Below are positions 16,978 through 24,578 of a stretch of 64,000 nt of DNA, piece after piece (within the stretch, counting starts at the first letter, position 1; each line of letters starts with the position of its first letter). A program made the translations under genes and the position numbers. Origin of the DNA: Burkholderia sp. FERM BP-3421 (GTDB lineage Bacteria; Pseudomonadota; Gammaproteobacteria; Burkholderiales; Burkholderiaceae); the NCBI RefSeq assembly GCF_028657905.1, contig NZ_CP117782.1:682001-746000 (forward strand), in the 5' to 3' direction. The notes beneath the pieces were generated by a model, which was given only the letters and a program-made list of their open reading frames with translations, had not been told where the DNA came from and searched no databases.

Positions 16978-17901
16978 GTGTTGACATCAAGCCAAACCGG
17001 CGCGTCCGGCGCCGCGGCGCTGGCGGAGCCGCCCGCCGGCGTCGAGTATGCGCTGCTCGCGTCCTGTCCCGCGCAGCGCGGCCTGCTGCATCGCGTGTCG
17101 AGCGTGCTCGCGGAACTGGGCGGGCACGTGCTCGATTCCGCGCAGTACAGCGACCCGGCGTCGCGGCGGCTGTTCATGCGCATCGTGTTCGCGCTCGACG
17201 AGGGCGGCGCGAGCGAGGCCGCGCTGCGCGCGGGCATCGGCCGGCTCGAGGACGGCTCGGGCCTGCAATGGACGCTGTACGCCACGGCCGCGCGGCCGCG
17301 CGTGCTGTTGCTGGCGTCGCGGCTAGGGCACTGCCTGAACGACCTGCTGTTCCGCCACGCGAGCGGCACGCTGCCGGTCGAGGTGGTCGGCGTCGTGTCG
17401 AATCATCGCGACTTCGCGCGGCTCGTCGACGGCTACAACCTGCCGTTCCATCATTTCCCGCTGCCGCCGCACGCGTCGGCGGAGGAGCGGGCCGAGCAGG
17501 AGCAGCGCATTCTCGCGCTGGTCGACGCGCAGGACATCGAGCTGGTGGTGCTCGCGCGCTACATGCAGATTCTGTCGCCGCAGTTCTGCGATGCGCTGAA
17601 GGGCCGCGTGATCAACATCCACCACTCGTTCCTGCCGAGCTTCAAGGGGGCGCAGCCGTACGGCCAGGCGCACGCGCGCGGGGTCAAGCTGATCGGGGCG
17701 ACCGCGCATTTCGTGACGCGCGAGCTGGACGAGGGGCCGATCATCGAGCAGGACGTCGCGCGGATCGATCACGCGATGTCGCCGCAGGCGCTCGCGACGA
17801 TCGGCGGGGATGCGGAATGCGTGGTGCTGGCGCGGGCCGTGAAGTGGTTCGCGGAACGCCGGATCCTGCTCAATGGCAACAAGACCGTCGTGTTCCGCTA
17901 G
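16978..17901 (+). CDS. purU: Formyltetrahydrofolate deformylase
   Basis: A 307-residue PurU: an N-terminal ACT-type regulatory domain (about residues 18-95) followed by a formyltransferase-fold domain. The catalytic Asn/His lie in INIHHSFLPSFKGAQPY and the catalytic Asp in ELDEGPIIEQD. The enzyme hydrolyses 10-formyl-tetrahydrofolate to formate plus tetrahydrofolate. The start is taken as GTG at 16978 because GAGGAGGA lies just upstream; the in-frame ATG at 16948 overlaps the aminotransferase. As last gene of the seven-gene operon it suggests that the pathway loads one-carbon units onto folate, as in sarcosine and glycine-betaine catabolism, where purU also accompanies an amine oxidase. This link is inferred. 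Confidence 0.93.
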   Translation: MLTSSQTGASGAAALAEPPAGVEYALLASCPAQRGLLHRVSSVLAELGGHVLDSAQYSDPASRRLFMRIVFALDEGGASEAALRAGIGRLEDGSGLQWTLYATAARPRVLLLASRLGHCLNDLLFRHASGTLPVEVVGVVSNHRDFARLVDGYNLPFHHFPLPPHASAEERAEQEQRILALVDAQDIELVVLARYMQILSPQFCDALKGRVINIHHSFLPSFKGAQPYGQAHARGVKLIGATAHFVTRELDEGPIIEQDVARIDHAMSPQALATIGGDAECVVLARAVKWFAERRILLNGNKTVVFR

Positions 17902-17915
17902 GCGGCTGAAGCGCT

Positions 17916-17949
17916 GCGCGCCCGGCCCCGTTCGCGGGGCCGGGCGCGC
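17916..17949. terminator. Strong hairpin between convergent purU and NMO genes
   Basis: Fifteen-base perfect inverted repeat (17916-17930 with 17935-17949) closed by a TTCG tetraloop. It lies 14 bases after the purU stop and just before the convergent gene's stop. There is no long T-tract, but its stability and position make it a likely bidirectional transcription stop. Confidence 0.6.
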
Positions 17950-17966
17950 CTGCATGGGGCGGGGGC

Positions 17967-19043
17967 TCAGCCGAACGCCGCGACGGTTTCCTCGGCGAGC
18001 GCATGCACGAGCGCGCCGGCCGGGATGCCGTGGTCGCGCCGGCGGCTCAGGCCCGCGGCCTGGCCGGCCCACATCGAGATGAAGTCGGGGCGGTTCGCCG
18101 CGCCCGCGGCCTTGCGGATCTCGGCTGTCAGTGCGTTCTGGATCGGATAGGCGGGCACCTCGCGCTCGAACTCGACCATGCGCTCGATGTAGTGGTTGAC
18201 GATGCCGCGCGCGGGGCGGCCCGTGAAGGTGCGGCTCGTGCGCGTGGAGGTGTCGGTCGACTCGCGGATCTGCGCCTGCCACAGCGGATGGATCGGCGAT
18301 TCGGCGCTGGTCAGGAAGGCCGTGCCCAGCTGCGCGGCCTGCGCGCCGAGCGTGAGCGCGGCGGCGATGCCGCGGCCGTCCATGATGCCGCCCGCGGCGA
18401 TCACGGGCAGCGGCACCGCGTCGGCGATCTGCGGCACGAGGGCGAGCGTGCCGATCATGCTGGCGTCCGGATGGCCGAGGAAGGTGCCGCGATGGCCGCC
18501 GGCTTCCGCGCCCTGCGCGCAGATGATGTCCGCGCCGTTGGCGGCCCAGGCGCGCGCCTCGGCGACGCTGGTGGCGGTGCCGATCACGAGGCTGCCGGCG
18601 TCGTGCAGGCGCTTGACCGACGGGGCGTCGAGCAGGCCGAACGTGAAGCTCGCGACCGGCACCTTCAATGCGATGAGCGCCTCGAGCTGCTGGCGGAAAT
18701 CCTCGCAGTAGCGCGCGAGCGGCTGTCCGGGCGCGAGGCCCAGCTCGGCGCGGATCGGCTCCAGCCGTTCGAGCGCGGCGTTGACCTCGGCCTCGCTCGG
18801 CGCGGGCGTGTCGAGCACGAACAGGTTGATCGCGAACGGCTTCGACGTGCCCGCGCGGATCGTCGCGGCCTGCGCGCGGATCGCGTCGGGGCTCAACCCG
18901 GCGGCGGCGAGCGAGCCGAGACCGCCGGCGTTGGAGACCGCGATCACCATTTCAGGCGTCGAGCCGCCGTTCATCGGGCCTTGCACGATGGGCAGGGCGA
19001 TGCCGAGCCGTTGGGTCAGCGGAGTGGAAAGCGAGCGTGGCAT
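17967..19043 (-). CDS. Nitronate monooxygenase family protein (2-nitropropane dioxygenase-like)
   Basis: A 358-residue FMN-dependent TIM-barrel protein of the nitronate monooxygenase family. Visible signatures are PIVQGPMNGGSTPE at the N-terminus, the flavin-phosphate and active-site stretch ICAQGAEAGGHRG near residue 185, and VIAAGGIMDGRG. Class I enzymes oxidise propionate-3-nitronate and alkyl nitronates; many relatives have other roles (e.g. enoyl reductase-like). It faces the operon end to end across a strong hairpin, so it is probably a separate transcription unit, although a toxic nitro compound would be compatible with the flavoprotein upstream. Confidence 0.85.
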   Translation of the reverse strand: MPRSLSTPLTQRLGIALPIVQGPMNGGSTPEMVIAVSNAGGLGSLAAAGLSPDAIRAQAATIRAGTSKPFAINLFVLDTPAPSEAEVNAALERLEPIRAELGLAPGQPLARYCEDFRQQLEALIALKVPVASFTFGLLDAPSVKRLHDAGSLVIGTATSVAEARAWAANGADIICAQGAEAGGHRGTFLGHPDASMIGTLALVPQIADAVPLPVIAAGGIMDGRGIAAALTLGAQAAQLGTAFLTSAESPIHPLWQAQIRESTDTSTRTSRTFTGRPARGIVNHYIERMVEFEREVPAYPIQNALTAEIRKAAGAANRPDFISMWAGQAAGLSRRRDHGIPAGALVHALAEETVAAFG

Positions 19044-19099
19044 GGTCTGTTCCTCGAACGTGAAATGAGCAATCTGACTGGAGGCGCGGCGTCGTTATT

Positions 19100-19252
19100 C
19101 TAGAGCCCGCCGGGCGCATCGCCGCGCGGGCCGTGTTCCCGGCGGCGCGCGGCGGCCCGCTGGTCGGCCTGGTACAGCAGCAACAGGAACTTGTAGAACA
19201 GCGAGCACGCGACCGCGGCGATGCCGATGGTGACCAGGATGGCGTCCAGCAT
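19100..19252 (-). CDS. Small single-pass membrane protein (50 aa)
   Basis: The ATG at 19252 is preceded by GGAGA at a good distance and opens a 50-residue product: one hydrophobic helix (LDAILVTIGIAAVACSLFYK) followed by LLLLY and a basic tail rich in Arg. It is typical of small inner-membrane proteins with the tail in the cytoplasm. It lies 56 bases upstream of the nitronate monooxygenase gene on the same strand and may be co-transcribed. I do not recognise a family. The 20 residues upstream in the longer frame lack membrane character and are not included. Confidence 0.6.
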   Translation of the reverse strand: MLDAILVTIGIAAVACSLFYKFLLLLYQADQRAAARRREHGPRGDAPGGL

Positions 19253-19403
19253 GAAAGGCGTCTCCAGATGGGGTGGCGCGGCGCGCGAGGCGGGCGCATT
19301 AAACATGCGCATGATATGAATTTTATCGGATCCGTGGGATGAAAAATACAGATGCAGGGTTTCTCTAAACGAGAACGGTCGTCGGGCGCGGCGCGGCGGG
19401 ACG

Positions 19404-19428
19404 AAAAAAAGGGCGGCCGGAGCCGCCC
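19404..19428 (-). terminator. Rho-independent terminator of phosphoesterase gene
   Basis: GGGCGGC (19411-19417) and GCCGCCC (19422-19428) form a 7-base stem with a CGGA loop. The A-run at 19404-19410 reads as a T-run on the minus strand directly after the stem, as expected for a terminator of the gene ending at 19474. Confidence 0.8.
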
Positions 19429-19473
19429 TGCGAAGTCGTGATCGTGAAGATTATCGCGGCGTCGACGCCGTGC

Positions 19474-21057
19474 TTACTGGCCCGTCGACAGGTTGAGCGC
19501 GTTGGTCAGGTCGCCCATCGGCTTGCCGCCGTTCGCGACCAGCGCGTCGTCGCGCTGCTTGAGGCCCGCGAGGCGCGGCAGCGAGAAGCGGCGCGTGATG
19601 AAGCGCAGAATCGACGCGGTGTCGTACGGCGTGTGGTCGACGAAGCCCTGCTTGGAGTACGGCGAGATGATGAGCGCCGGAATCCGCGAGCCCGGGCCCC
19701 AGCGGTCGCCCTTGGGCGGCGCGACGTGATCCCAGAAGCCGCCGTTCTCGTCGTAGGTGACGACCACCACCATGTTGTTCCACTGCGGGCTCTTCTGCAG
19801 ATGCGCGATCACGTCGGCGATGTGCTGGTCGCCCGAGGCGACGTCGGTGTAGCCCGCATGCTCGTTCAGGTTGCCCTGCGGCTTGTAGAACGACACCTGC
19901 GGCAGCGTGCCGGCGTCGATCGCCTTGATGAACTCGGTGCCGTTCACGCCGCCGTCGAGCAGATGCTGCGCCCGGCTCGCCGAGCCGGGCGCCTGGTTCG
20001 CGTAGAAGTTGAACGGCTGGTGATGCGGCTGGAAGTTCGGCGCGGTCATGTTCGGGCCGTAGATCACGCCCGAGGTGCCGCTTTGCGCGGCCTGCAGCGC
20101 CTGGTTCCAGGCGCCGCCGTACCACGCCCACGAGACGTTCGCGGCGCTCAGCAGGTCGCCGATGTTCTGCTGCGTCTGCGGCGGCAGCGTCGTGGCCACT
20201 GCCGGATCGGCGAGCGTCGGGTCGCCGCCCGCCGGGCTCTTGTTGCCGCTCGGCTGGTACGGCGGCTGCATCGTGTTGATCGCGTAGAAGTCCGGCGTCA
20301 GGTTGCCCGAGTTCACGTACTTCGGCGGGCCGCTTTGCGCCGACGCCGGCGAGTTGGCCGCGGTCTTGAGCGACACGCCGTCCGCGTTCAGCACCGAAAC
20401 CGAGCCGGCCGCCGGGCTCTTGTCGGCGTTCGCGTAGTAGGGCGCGCACGCGCAGATCAGGTACTGGTGGTTCAGGAACGAACCGCCGAACGCGCCCATG
20501 AAGAAGTTGTCCGCGAGCGTGTATTGCTGCGCGATCTTCCACAGCGGCAGCTTCGACGCGTTGGTGTTGTAGTGGCCCATCACGAGGCCGCCCGAATCGG
20601 CCCACGCGGCGAACATGTTGTTCTTGCCGCCGTTGATCTGCATCTGGTTCTCGTAGAACCGGTGGTACAGATCGCGCGTGGTCACGTTCATCGAGGTATT
20701 GAAGCCCTGCGGATCGTCGATCGCGAACGGCGCGTTCGCCAGGTTCGCGGTCATCGCTTCCGTCACGGCGGGCGTCACGCCGCTGGCGGTCAGGCCGTTC
20801 CAGATCTTCGGCAGCGTCGCGAGCGGGGTGCCATCGCGATCGAGCTGCTGCGCGCTCGCGGCCGCCAGGTTCTGCAGGCCGTTCGCGCCCGGGAAGGCGC
20901 CGTACAGGTTGTCGAAGCTGCGGTTCTCCGCGTAGATCACGACGACGTTCTTGACCGCCGTCAGGCCCGGCGACGCAATATCATCCCCGCCGCATGCGCT
21001 CAGGCCGATAGCCGCTGCCAACGCGATGGGCGTGACGCGGATCCAGGTTTTCTTCAT
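19474..21057 (-). CDS. Phosphoesterase-family lipoprotein (acid phosphatase/phospholipase C type)
   Basis: A 527-residue protein of the alkaline-phosphatase-superfamily 'phosphoesterase' group that includes AcpA and bacterial phospholipases C. The N-terminus MKKTWIRVTPIALAAAIGLSAC is a lipoprotein signal with lipobox LSAC. The metal-binding segment YAENRSFDNLYG follows near residue 45, and later motifs are VVVVTYDENGGFWDHV and RIPALIISPYSKQGFVDH. It probably acts on phosphomonoesters or phospholipids in the periplasm or at the cell surface. The start at 21057 is preceded by AGAGAG; the very long frame upstream is a shadow of the peroxidase gene. It is divergent from the cytochrome c peroxidase and has its own terminator. 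Confidence 0.88.
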   Translation of the reverse strand: MKKTWIRVTPIALAAAIGLSACGGDDIASPGLTAVKNVVVIYAENRSFDNLYGAFPGANGLQNLAAASAQQLDRDGTPLATLPKIWNGLTASGVTPAVTEAMTANLANAPFAIDDPQGFNTSMNVTTRDLYHRFYENQMQINGGKNNMFAAWADSGGLVMGHYNTNASKLPLWKIAQQYTLADNFFMGAFGGSFLNHQYLICACAPYYANADKSPAAGSVSVLNADGVSLKTAANSPASAQSGPPKYVNSGNLTPDFYAINTMQPPYQPSGNKSPAGGDPTLADPAVATTLPPQTQQNIGDLLSAANVSWAWYGGAWNQALQAAQSGTSGVIYGPNMTAPNFQPHHQPFNFYANQAPGSASRAQHLLDGGVNGTEFIKAIDAGTLPQVSFYKPQGNLNEHAGYTDVASGDQHIADVIAHLQKSPQWNNMVVVVTYDENGGFWDHVAPPKGDRWGPGSRIPALIISPYSKQGFVDHTPYDTASILRFITRRFSLPRLAGLKQRDDALVANGGKPMGDLTNALNLSTGQ

Positions 21058-21276
21058 TCGTTGTCTCTCTTGTGTACCGAGGGACCGGCGTGCTGCGCGG
21101 CCATTCGCCGGACGCGCGCTGAACTGGTTTTGACAGCCGGCTGCGCGAATTATGTAAGGCGCGTTTGACAGCGGAATGTAGTGGAGCTTTCGATAAGCTA
21201 TCAATGTAATCGTCACGGAAATGACATGCGACTGACATACGCTCGCGCCTCTCTTCCCTTGACTCGTGCCGATTCG

Positions 21277-22605
21277 ATGATGCGTCGCCTGCCTGCCCAG
21301 CTGTCCCGGATCCTTGCGCCGCGCGCCGCGCTGGGCGTGTTCGCGCTCGCCGCGGCGCTCGCCGGCTGCCATGAGCGCACACCCGACGCGCCGGTCGCGC
21401 CCGCCGCCGCCGCGGCGGCGAGCGGCGCGGCCGTGGTCAGCGACCAGCCGCAGACGCGTGCGCAGGTTTACGAAGGCGTCAGGCGAATGACGGCGCTTGG
21501 CAAGGCGATGTTCTTCGATCCGTCGCTGTCGGGCTCGGGCAAGCTGGCATGCGCGTCGTGCCACAGCCCCGAACACGGCTTCAGCCCGCCGAACGCGCTG
21601 GCGGTGCAGCTCGGCGGCGACGACCTGAGCAAGCCGGGCTTCCGCGCGGCGCCCACGCTCAAGTACCTGCAGTCGGTGCCCGCGTTCAGCGAGCACTATC
21701 ACGACTCCGACGACGAGGGCGACGAGAGCGTCGACAACGGTCCGACGGGCGGCCTGACCTGGGACGGCCGCGTCGACAGCGGTGCGGAACAGGCGCGCAT
21801 CCCGTTGACCTCGTCGTTCGAGATGAACAGCACGCCCGCGAAGGTGGCGCGCGCGGTGCGCGCGGCGCCGTACGCGGCGGAATTCCGCGCGACCTTCGGC
21901 GCGCGCGTGCTCGACGACGACGACGCGGCCTTCGCCGCGGTGCTGCGCGCGCTCGGCACCTTCGAGCAGACGCCCGAGGTGTTCTATCCGTACACCAGCA
22001 AGTACGACGCGTACCTCGCCGGCCGCGCGCGGCTGACGCCCGCCGAACTGCGCGGCCTGCAGGTGTTCAACGACGAGAAAAAGGGCAACTGCGCAAGCTG
22101 TCACCTGAGCCAGCGCGCGCTCGACGGCACGCCGCCGCAGTTCAGCGACTTCGGGCTGATCGCGGTCGGCGTGCCGCGCAACCGCGCGCTGCCGGTGAAT
22201 CGGGATCCGAAGTTCCACGATCTCGGCGCCTGCGGCCCGGAGCGGCAGGACCTGAAGGGGCGCGCGGAATTCTGCGGGCTGTTCCGCACGCCGACGCTGC
22301 GCAACGTCGCGCTGCGCAAGAGCTTCTTCCACAACGGCATCTATCACACGCTCGAGGATGTGATGCGTTTCTACGCGGAGCGCGACACGAATCCCGAGAA
22401 GTTCTATCCGGTGCGGCACGGCGTCGTGCAGAAATACGACGATCTGCCGAAGCAGTACTGGGGCAATCTCAACACCGATCCGCCGTTCGATCGCAAGCGC
22501 GGCGATCCGCCGGTGCTGAACGAAGCCGAGATCAAGGATGTGATCGCTTTTCTGCAGACCCTCACTGACGGCTATCAAGCGGGCGCGGCCGCGCCGGCCC
22601 GCTGA
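21277..22605 (+). CDS. Di-haem cytochrome c peroxidase / MauG-like lipoprotein
   Basis: About 442 residues. An N-terminal hydrophobic segment ends in a lipobox (LAGC), indicating a lipid-anchored periplasmic protein. Two haem-binding CxxCH motifs lie near residues 92-96 (CASCH) and 272-276 (CASCH), as in bacterial di-haem peroxidases. The enzyme family reduces H2O2 using cytochrome c electrons or carries out MauG-like oxidations. The start is uncertain: the ATG at 21277 gives the most normal signal peptide, while ATG 21226 (weak GGAAA upstream) would add 17 residues. The gene is divergent from the phosphoesterase lipoprotein across about 220 bases. Confidence 0.88.
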   Translation: MMRRLPAQLSRILAPRAALGVFALAAALAGCHERTPDAPVAPAAAAAASGAAVVSDQPQTRAQVYEGVRRMTALGKAMFFDPSLSGSGKLACASCHSPEHGFSPPNALAVQLGGDDLSKPGFRAAPTLKYLQSVPAFSEHYHDSDDEGDESVDNGPTGGLTWDGRVDSGAEQARIPLTSSFEMNSTPAKVARAVRAAPYAAEFRATFGARVLDDDDAAFAAVLRALGTFEQTPEVFYPYTSKYDAYLAGRARLTPAELRGLQVFNDEKKGNCASCHLSQRALDGTPPQFSDFGLIAVGVPRNRALPVNRDPKFHDLGACGPERQDLKGRAEFCGLFRTPTLRNVALRKSFFHNGIYHTLEDVMRFYAERDTNPEKFYPVRHGVVQKYDDLPKQYWGNLNTDPPFDRKRGDPPVLNEAEIKDVIAFLQTLTDGYQAGAAAPAR

Positions 22606-22688
22606 GCACGGCGGCCATGCTATCCTCGTCCGCTGTCGCCCGCGCGGACCTGCCGCGCGGTGATCCGATCGCCCACGAGGAGAACCCG

Positions 22689-23075
22689 ATGTCCAAGCGA
22701 GCTTCCCTGTCCATCCTGGCGCGCGTGCTGGCCGCCGGCGCGCTGGCCGCCGGCGCCTGTGGCGCGCACGCGCAGAACAACCTGAATTTCCTGAACGACA
22801 CGCCGGTCAGCTATTTCAGCAAGGCGGACACCGCCTCGCTGACGAAGGCCGTGCAGCACGTGCGCGACGATGGCAAGGATGGCGAAACAGTCGATTGGCA
22901 GAATGATCGGAAAGGCACGCCCATCGCGGCGAAGCTCACGCCGACGACGGCCGACGACGGCGGCCGCACGTGCCGCGAGATCGTCGTCGAGATCAGCGCG
23001 AAGGGGCAGTCGATGACGCTCAAGCCGCGCTTCTGCAAGACGGCGGCGGGCCAGTGGGCGCTGCAAAAGCGCTGA
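22689..23075 (+). CDS. Small secreted protein, RT0821/Lpp0805 surface-protein-like
   Basis: A 128-residue protein with a Sec signal peptide (basic start, hydrophobic core, cleavage after AHA near residue 26). The mature part has the pattern VDWQND..G...A...T......GRTCRE...ISAKG......FCKTA.GQW, which resembles the small 'RT0821/Lpp0805' surface-protein domain. Two Cys in this part could form a disulfide. The function is unknown. The ATG at 22689 has GAGGAGA upstream. It may form a unit with the Nudix gene 22 bases downstream. Confidence 0.72.
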   Translation: MSKRASLSILARVLAAGALAAGACGAHAQNNLNFLNDTPVSYFSKADTASLTKAVQHVRDDGKDGETVDWQNDRKGTPIAAKLTPTTADDGGRTCREIVVEISAKGQSMTLKPRFCKTAAGQWALQKR

Positions 23076-23097
23076 GCCCGCGCGGTCGGAACGACGC

Positions 23098-23565
23098 ATG
23101 ATGCGCGCCAGCCGGTCCCGCACGTTGTCGTGCGGGGTCGTGATCCTCGATGAACAGGGCCGCGTGCTGCTTGCGCACGCGACCGAGACGACCCACTGGG
23201 ACATTCCGAAAGGGCAGGGCGAGCCGGGCGAGACCGCGCAGCAGGCGGCGCTGCGCGAGCTGGTCGAGGAAACCGGGATCACGCTCGCGCCCGCGCGGCT
23301 GGTCGACCTCGGCCGCTTCGCGTACCGGCCCGACAAGGACCTGTATCTGTTCGCCGCGCGCGCGGTGTCCGCCGAGATCGATCCGTCGCGCTGCGTGTGC
23401 ACGTCGTTCTTCCCGAGCCGCGCCAGCGGCGCGATGATTCCCGAGATGGATGCGTTCCGCTGGACGTCGCCCGACGAGATCGAGCGCTACGCGAGCCGCA
23501 GCCTCGCGCGCCTGTTCCGCACGCTGGTGTCGCTGGCCGACCTGCATCGCACGCTGCCCGCGTGA
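23098..23565 (+). CDS. Nudix hydrolase
   Basis: A 155-residue single-domain Nudix protein. The full Nudix box G-x5-E-x7-RE-x2-EE-x-G is visible as GQGEPGETAQQAALRELVEETGI split across residues ~40-62, giving the metal-binding Glu cluster. Such enzymes hydrolyse nucleoside diphosphates linked to another group; the substrate cannot be deduced. The ATG could be 23098 or the adjacent 23101. A large hairpin follows the stop codon before convergent fabI. Confidence 0.88.
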   Translation: MMRASRSRTLSCGVVILDEQGRVLLAHATETTHWDIPKGQGEPGETAQQAALRELVEETGITLAPARLVDLGRFAYRPDKDLYLFAARAVSAEIDPSRCVCTSFFPSRASGAMIPEMDAFRWTSPDEIERYASRSLARLFRTLVSLADLHRTLPA

Positions 23566-23593
23566 GCGGCGGCGCGCCGCGCCACAGCAAGAA

Positions 23594-23631
23594 CGCCCCG
23601 GCGGCCGGCGTGGAGGCCGGCCGCCGGGGCG
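23594..23631. terminator. Large hairpin between convergent Nudix and fabI genes
   Basis: Sixteen-base perfect inverted repeat (23594-23609 with 23616-23631), 6-base loop, located 28 bases after the Nudix stop and 38 before the fabI stop. There is no T-tract; it is probably a bidirectional stop or barrier. Confidence 0.55.
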
Positions 23632-23668
23632 CGTTCGCGCGTGGGACGCGCGCTTGCCCGCTTACTCC

Positions 23669-24460
23669 TTACTCTTCGAGGCCCGCCATGCCGCCGACGA
23701 CGGCGTTGAAGCCGCTGTCGACGTGCATGATCTCGGCCGTCACGCCGCTCGCGAGATCCGACAGCAGGAACGCGCTGGTGTTGCCGACCTGCTCGATCGT
23801 CACGTTGCGCTTGAGCGGCGCATTGTGCTCGACGAATTCGAGGATCTTGCCGAAGCCCTTGATGCCGCTCGCGGCCAGCGTCTTGATCGGGCCGGCCGAA
23901 ATGCCGTTCACGCGGATGCCCTTGGCGCCGAGCGAGACGGCGAGGTAGCGGACGCTGGCTTCGAGCGCGGCCTTCGCGACGCCCATCGTGTTGTAGTTCG
24001 GAATCGCCTTCTCGGCGCCGAGGTAGGACAGCGTCAGCAGCGATGCGTCGTTCGACAGGAGCGGCAGCGCGGCCTTGGCGAGCGCCGGGAAGCTGTATGC
24101 CGAGATGTCGTGCGCGATGCGGAAGCTCTCGCGCGACAGGCCGTCGAGGAAGTCGCCCGCGATGGCCTCGCGCGGCGCGAAGCCGATCGAGTGGACGAGG
24201 CCGTCGAGACGGTCCCAGTGCTGGCCGAGCGAGGCGAACAGCGCGTCGATCTGCGCATCGTCGGCGACGTCGCACGGGAACACCAGCGTGCTGTCGAATT
24301 CCGCGGCGAATTCGGTGACGCGATCCTTGAAGCGATCGCCGACGTAGGTGAACGCGAGTTCGGCGCCTTCGCGATGACAGGCCCTGGCGATGCCGTAAGC
24401 GATCGAGCGGTTCGACAGCAGGCCCGTCAGCAGAATGCGTTTACCGGCGAGAAAGCCCAT
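23669..24460 (-). CDS. fabI: Enoyl-ACP reductase FabI (NADH)
   Basis: A 263-residue FabI, an SDR-type enoyl-ACP reductase of fatty-acid synthesis. MGFLAGKRILLTGLLSNRS gives the usual start and coenzyme loop. The catalytic Tyr-x6-Lys is in YNTMGVAK, preceded by the second active-site Tyr in LSYLGAEK, and the substrate loop is GPIKTLAASGI. The start at 24460 has GGAG at good spacing; the longer frame (to 24547) is not family-like. FabI is the classical triclosan target; the FabV encoded at 4088-5278 gives this genome a second, unrelated enzyme for the same step. The gene is divergent from yejA. Confidence 0.96.
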   Translation of the reverse strand: MGFLAGKRILLTGLLSNRSIAYGIARACHREGAELAFTYVGDRFKDRVTEFAAEFDSTLVFPCDVADDAQIDALFASLGQHWDRLDGLVHSIGFAPREAIAGDFLDGLSRESFRIAHDISAYSFPALAKAALPLLSNDASLLTLSYLGAEKAIPNYNTMGVAKAALEASVRYLAVSLGAKGIRVNGISAGPIKTLAASGIKGFGKILEFVEHNAPLKRNVTIEQVGNTSAFLLSDLASGVTAEIMHVDSGFNAVVGGMAGLEE

Positions 24461-24578
24461 GAATTCTCCTATTGAAGCGCGCGCCCGTGCGAGTTCGGCG
24501 GGCGGCGGATGGTCATGATCGGTTTTGAGTGGGTAGAATTCTCTCACATTGGCATTCCCGATCGACCGACAGGCTTCT

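Noticed and set aside
12183..17369. Open frame of 1728 codons on the minus strand opposite the operon
   Set aside because: Arg/Ala/Asp/His-rich antisense shadow of the oxidase, GGT and aminotransferase genes, all of which have clear family motifs on the plus strand.
18781..19068. Plus-strand 95-codon frame opposite nitronate monooxygenase
   Set aside because: Antisense to conserved N-terminal motifs of that gene; no ribosome-binding site.
19474..22578. Apparent 1034-residue fusion protein upstream-extended from the phosphoesterase
   Set aside because: The N-terminal half is antisense to the peroxidase gene; the lipoprotein signal at 21057 marks the real start.
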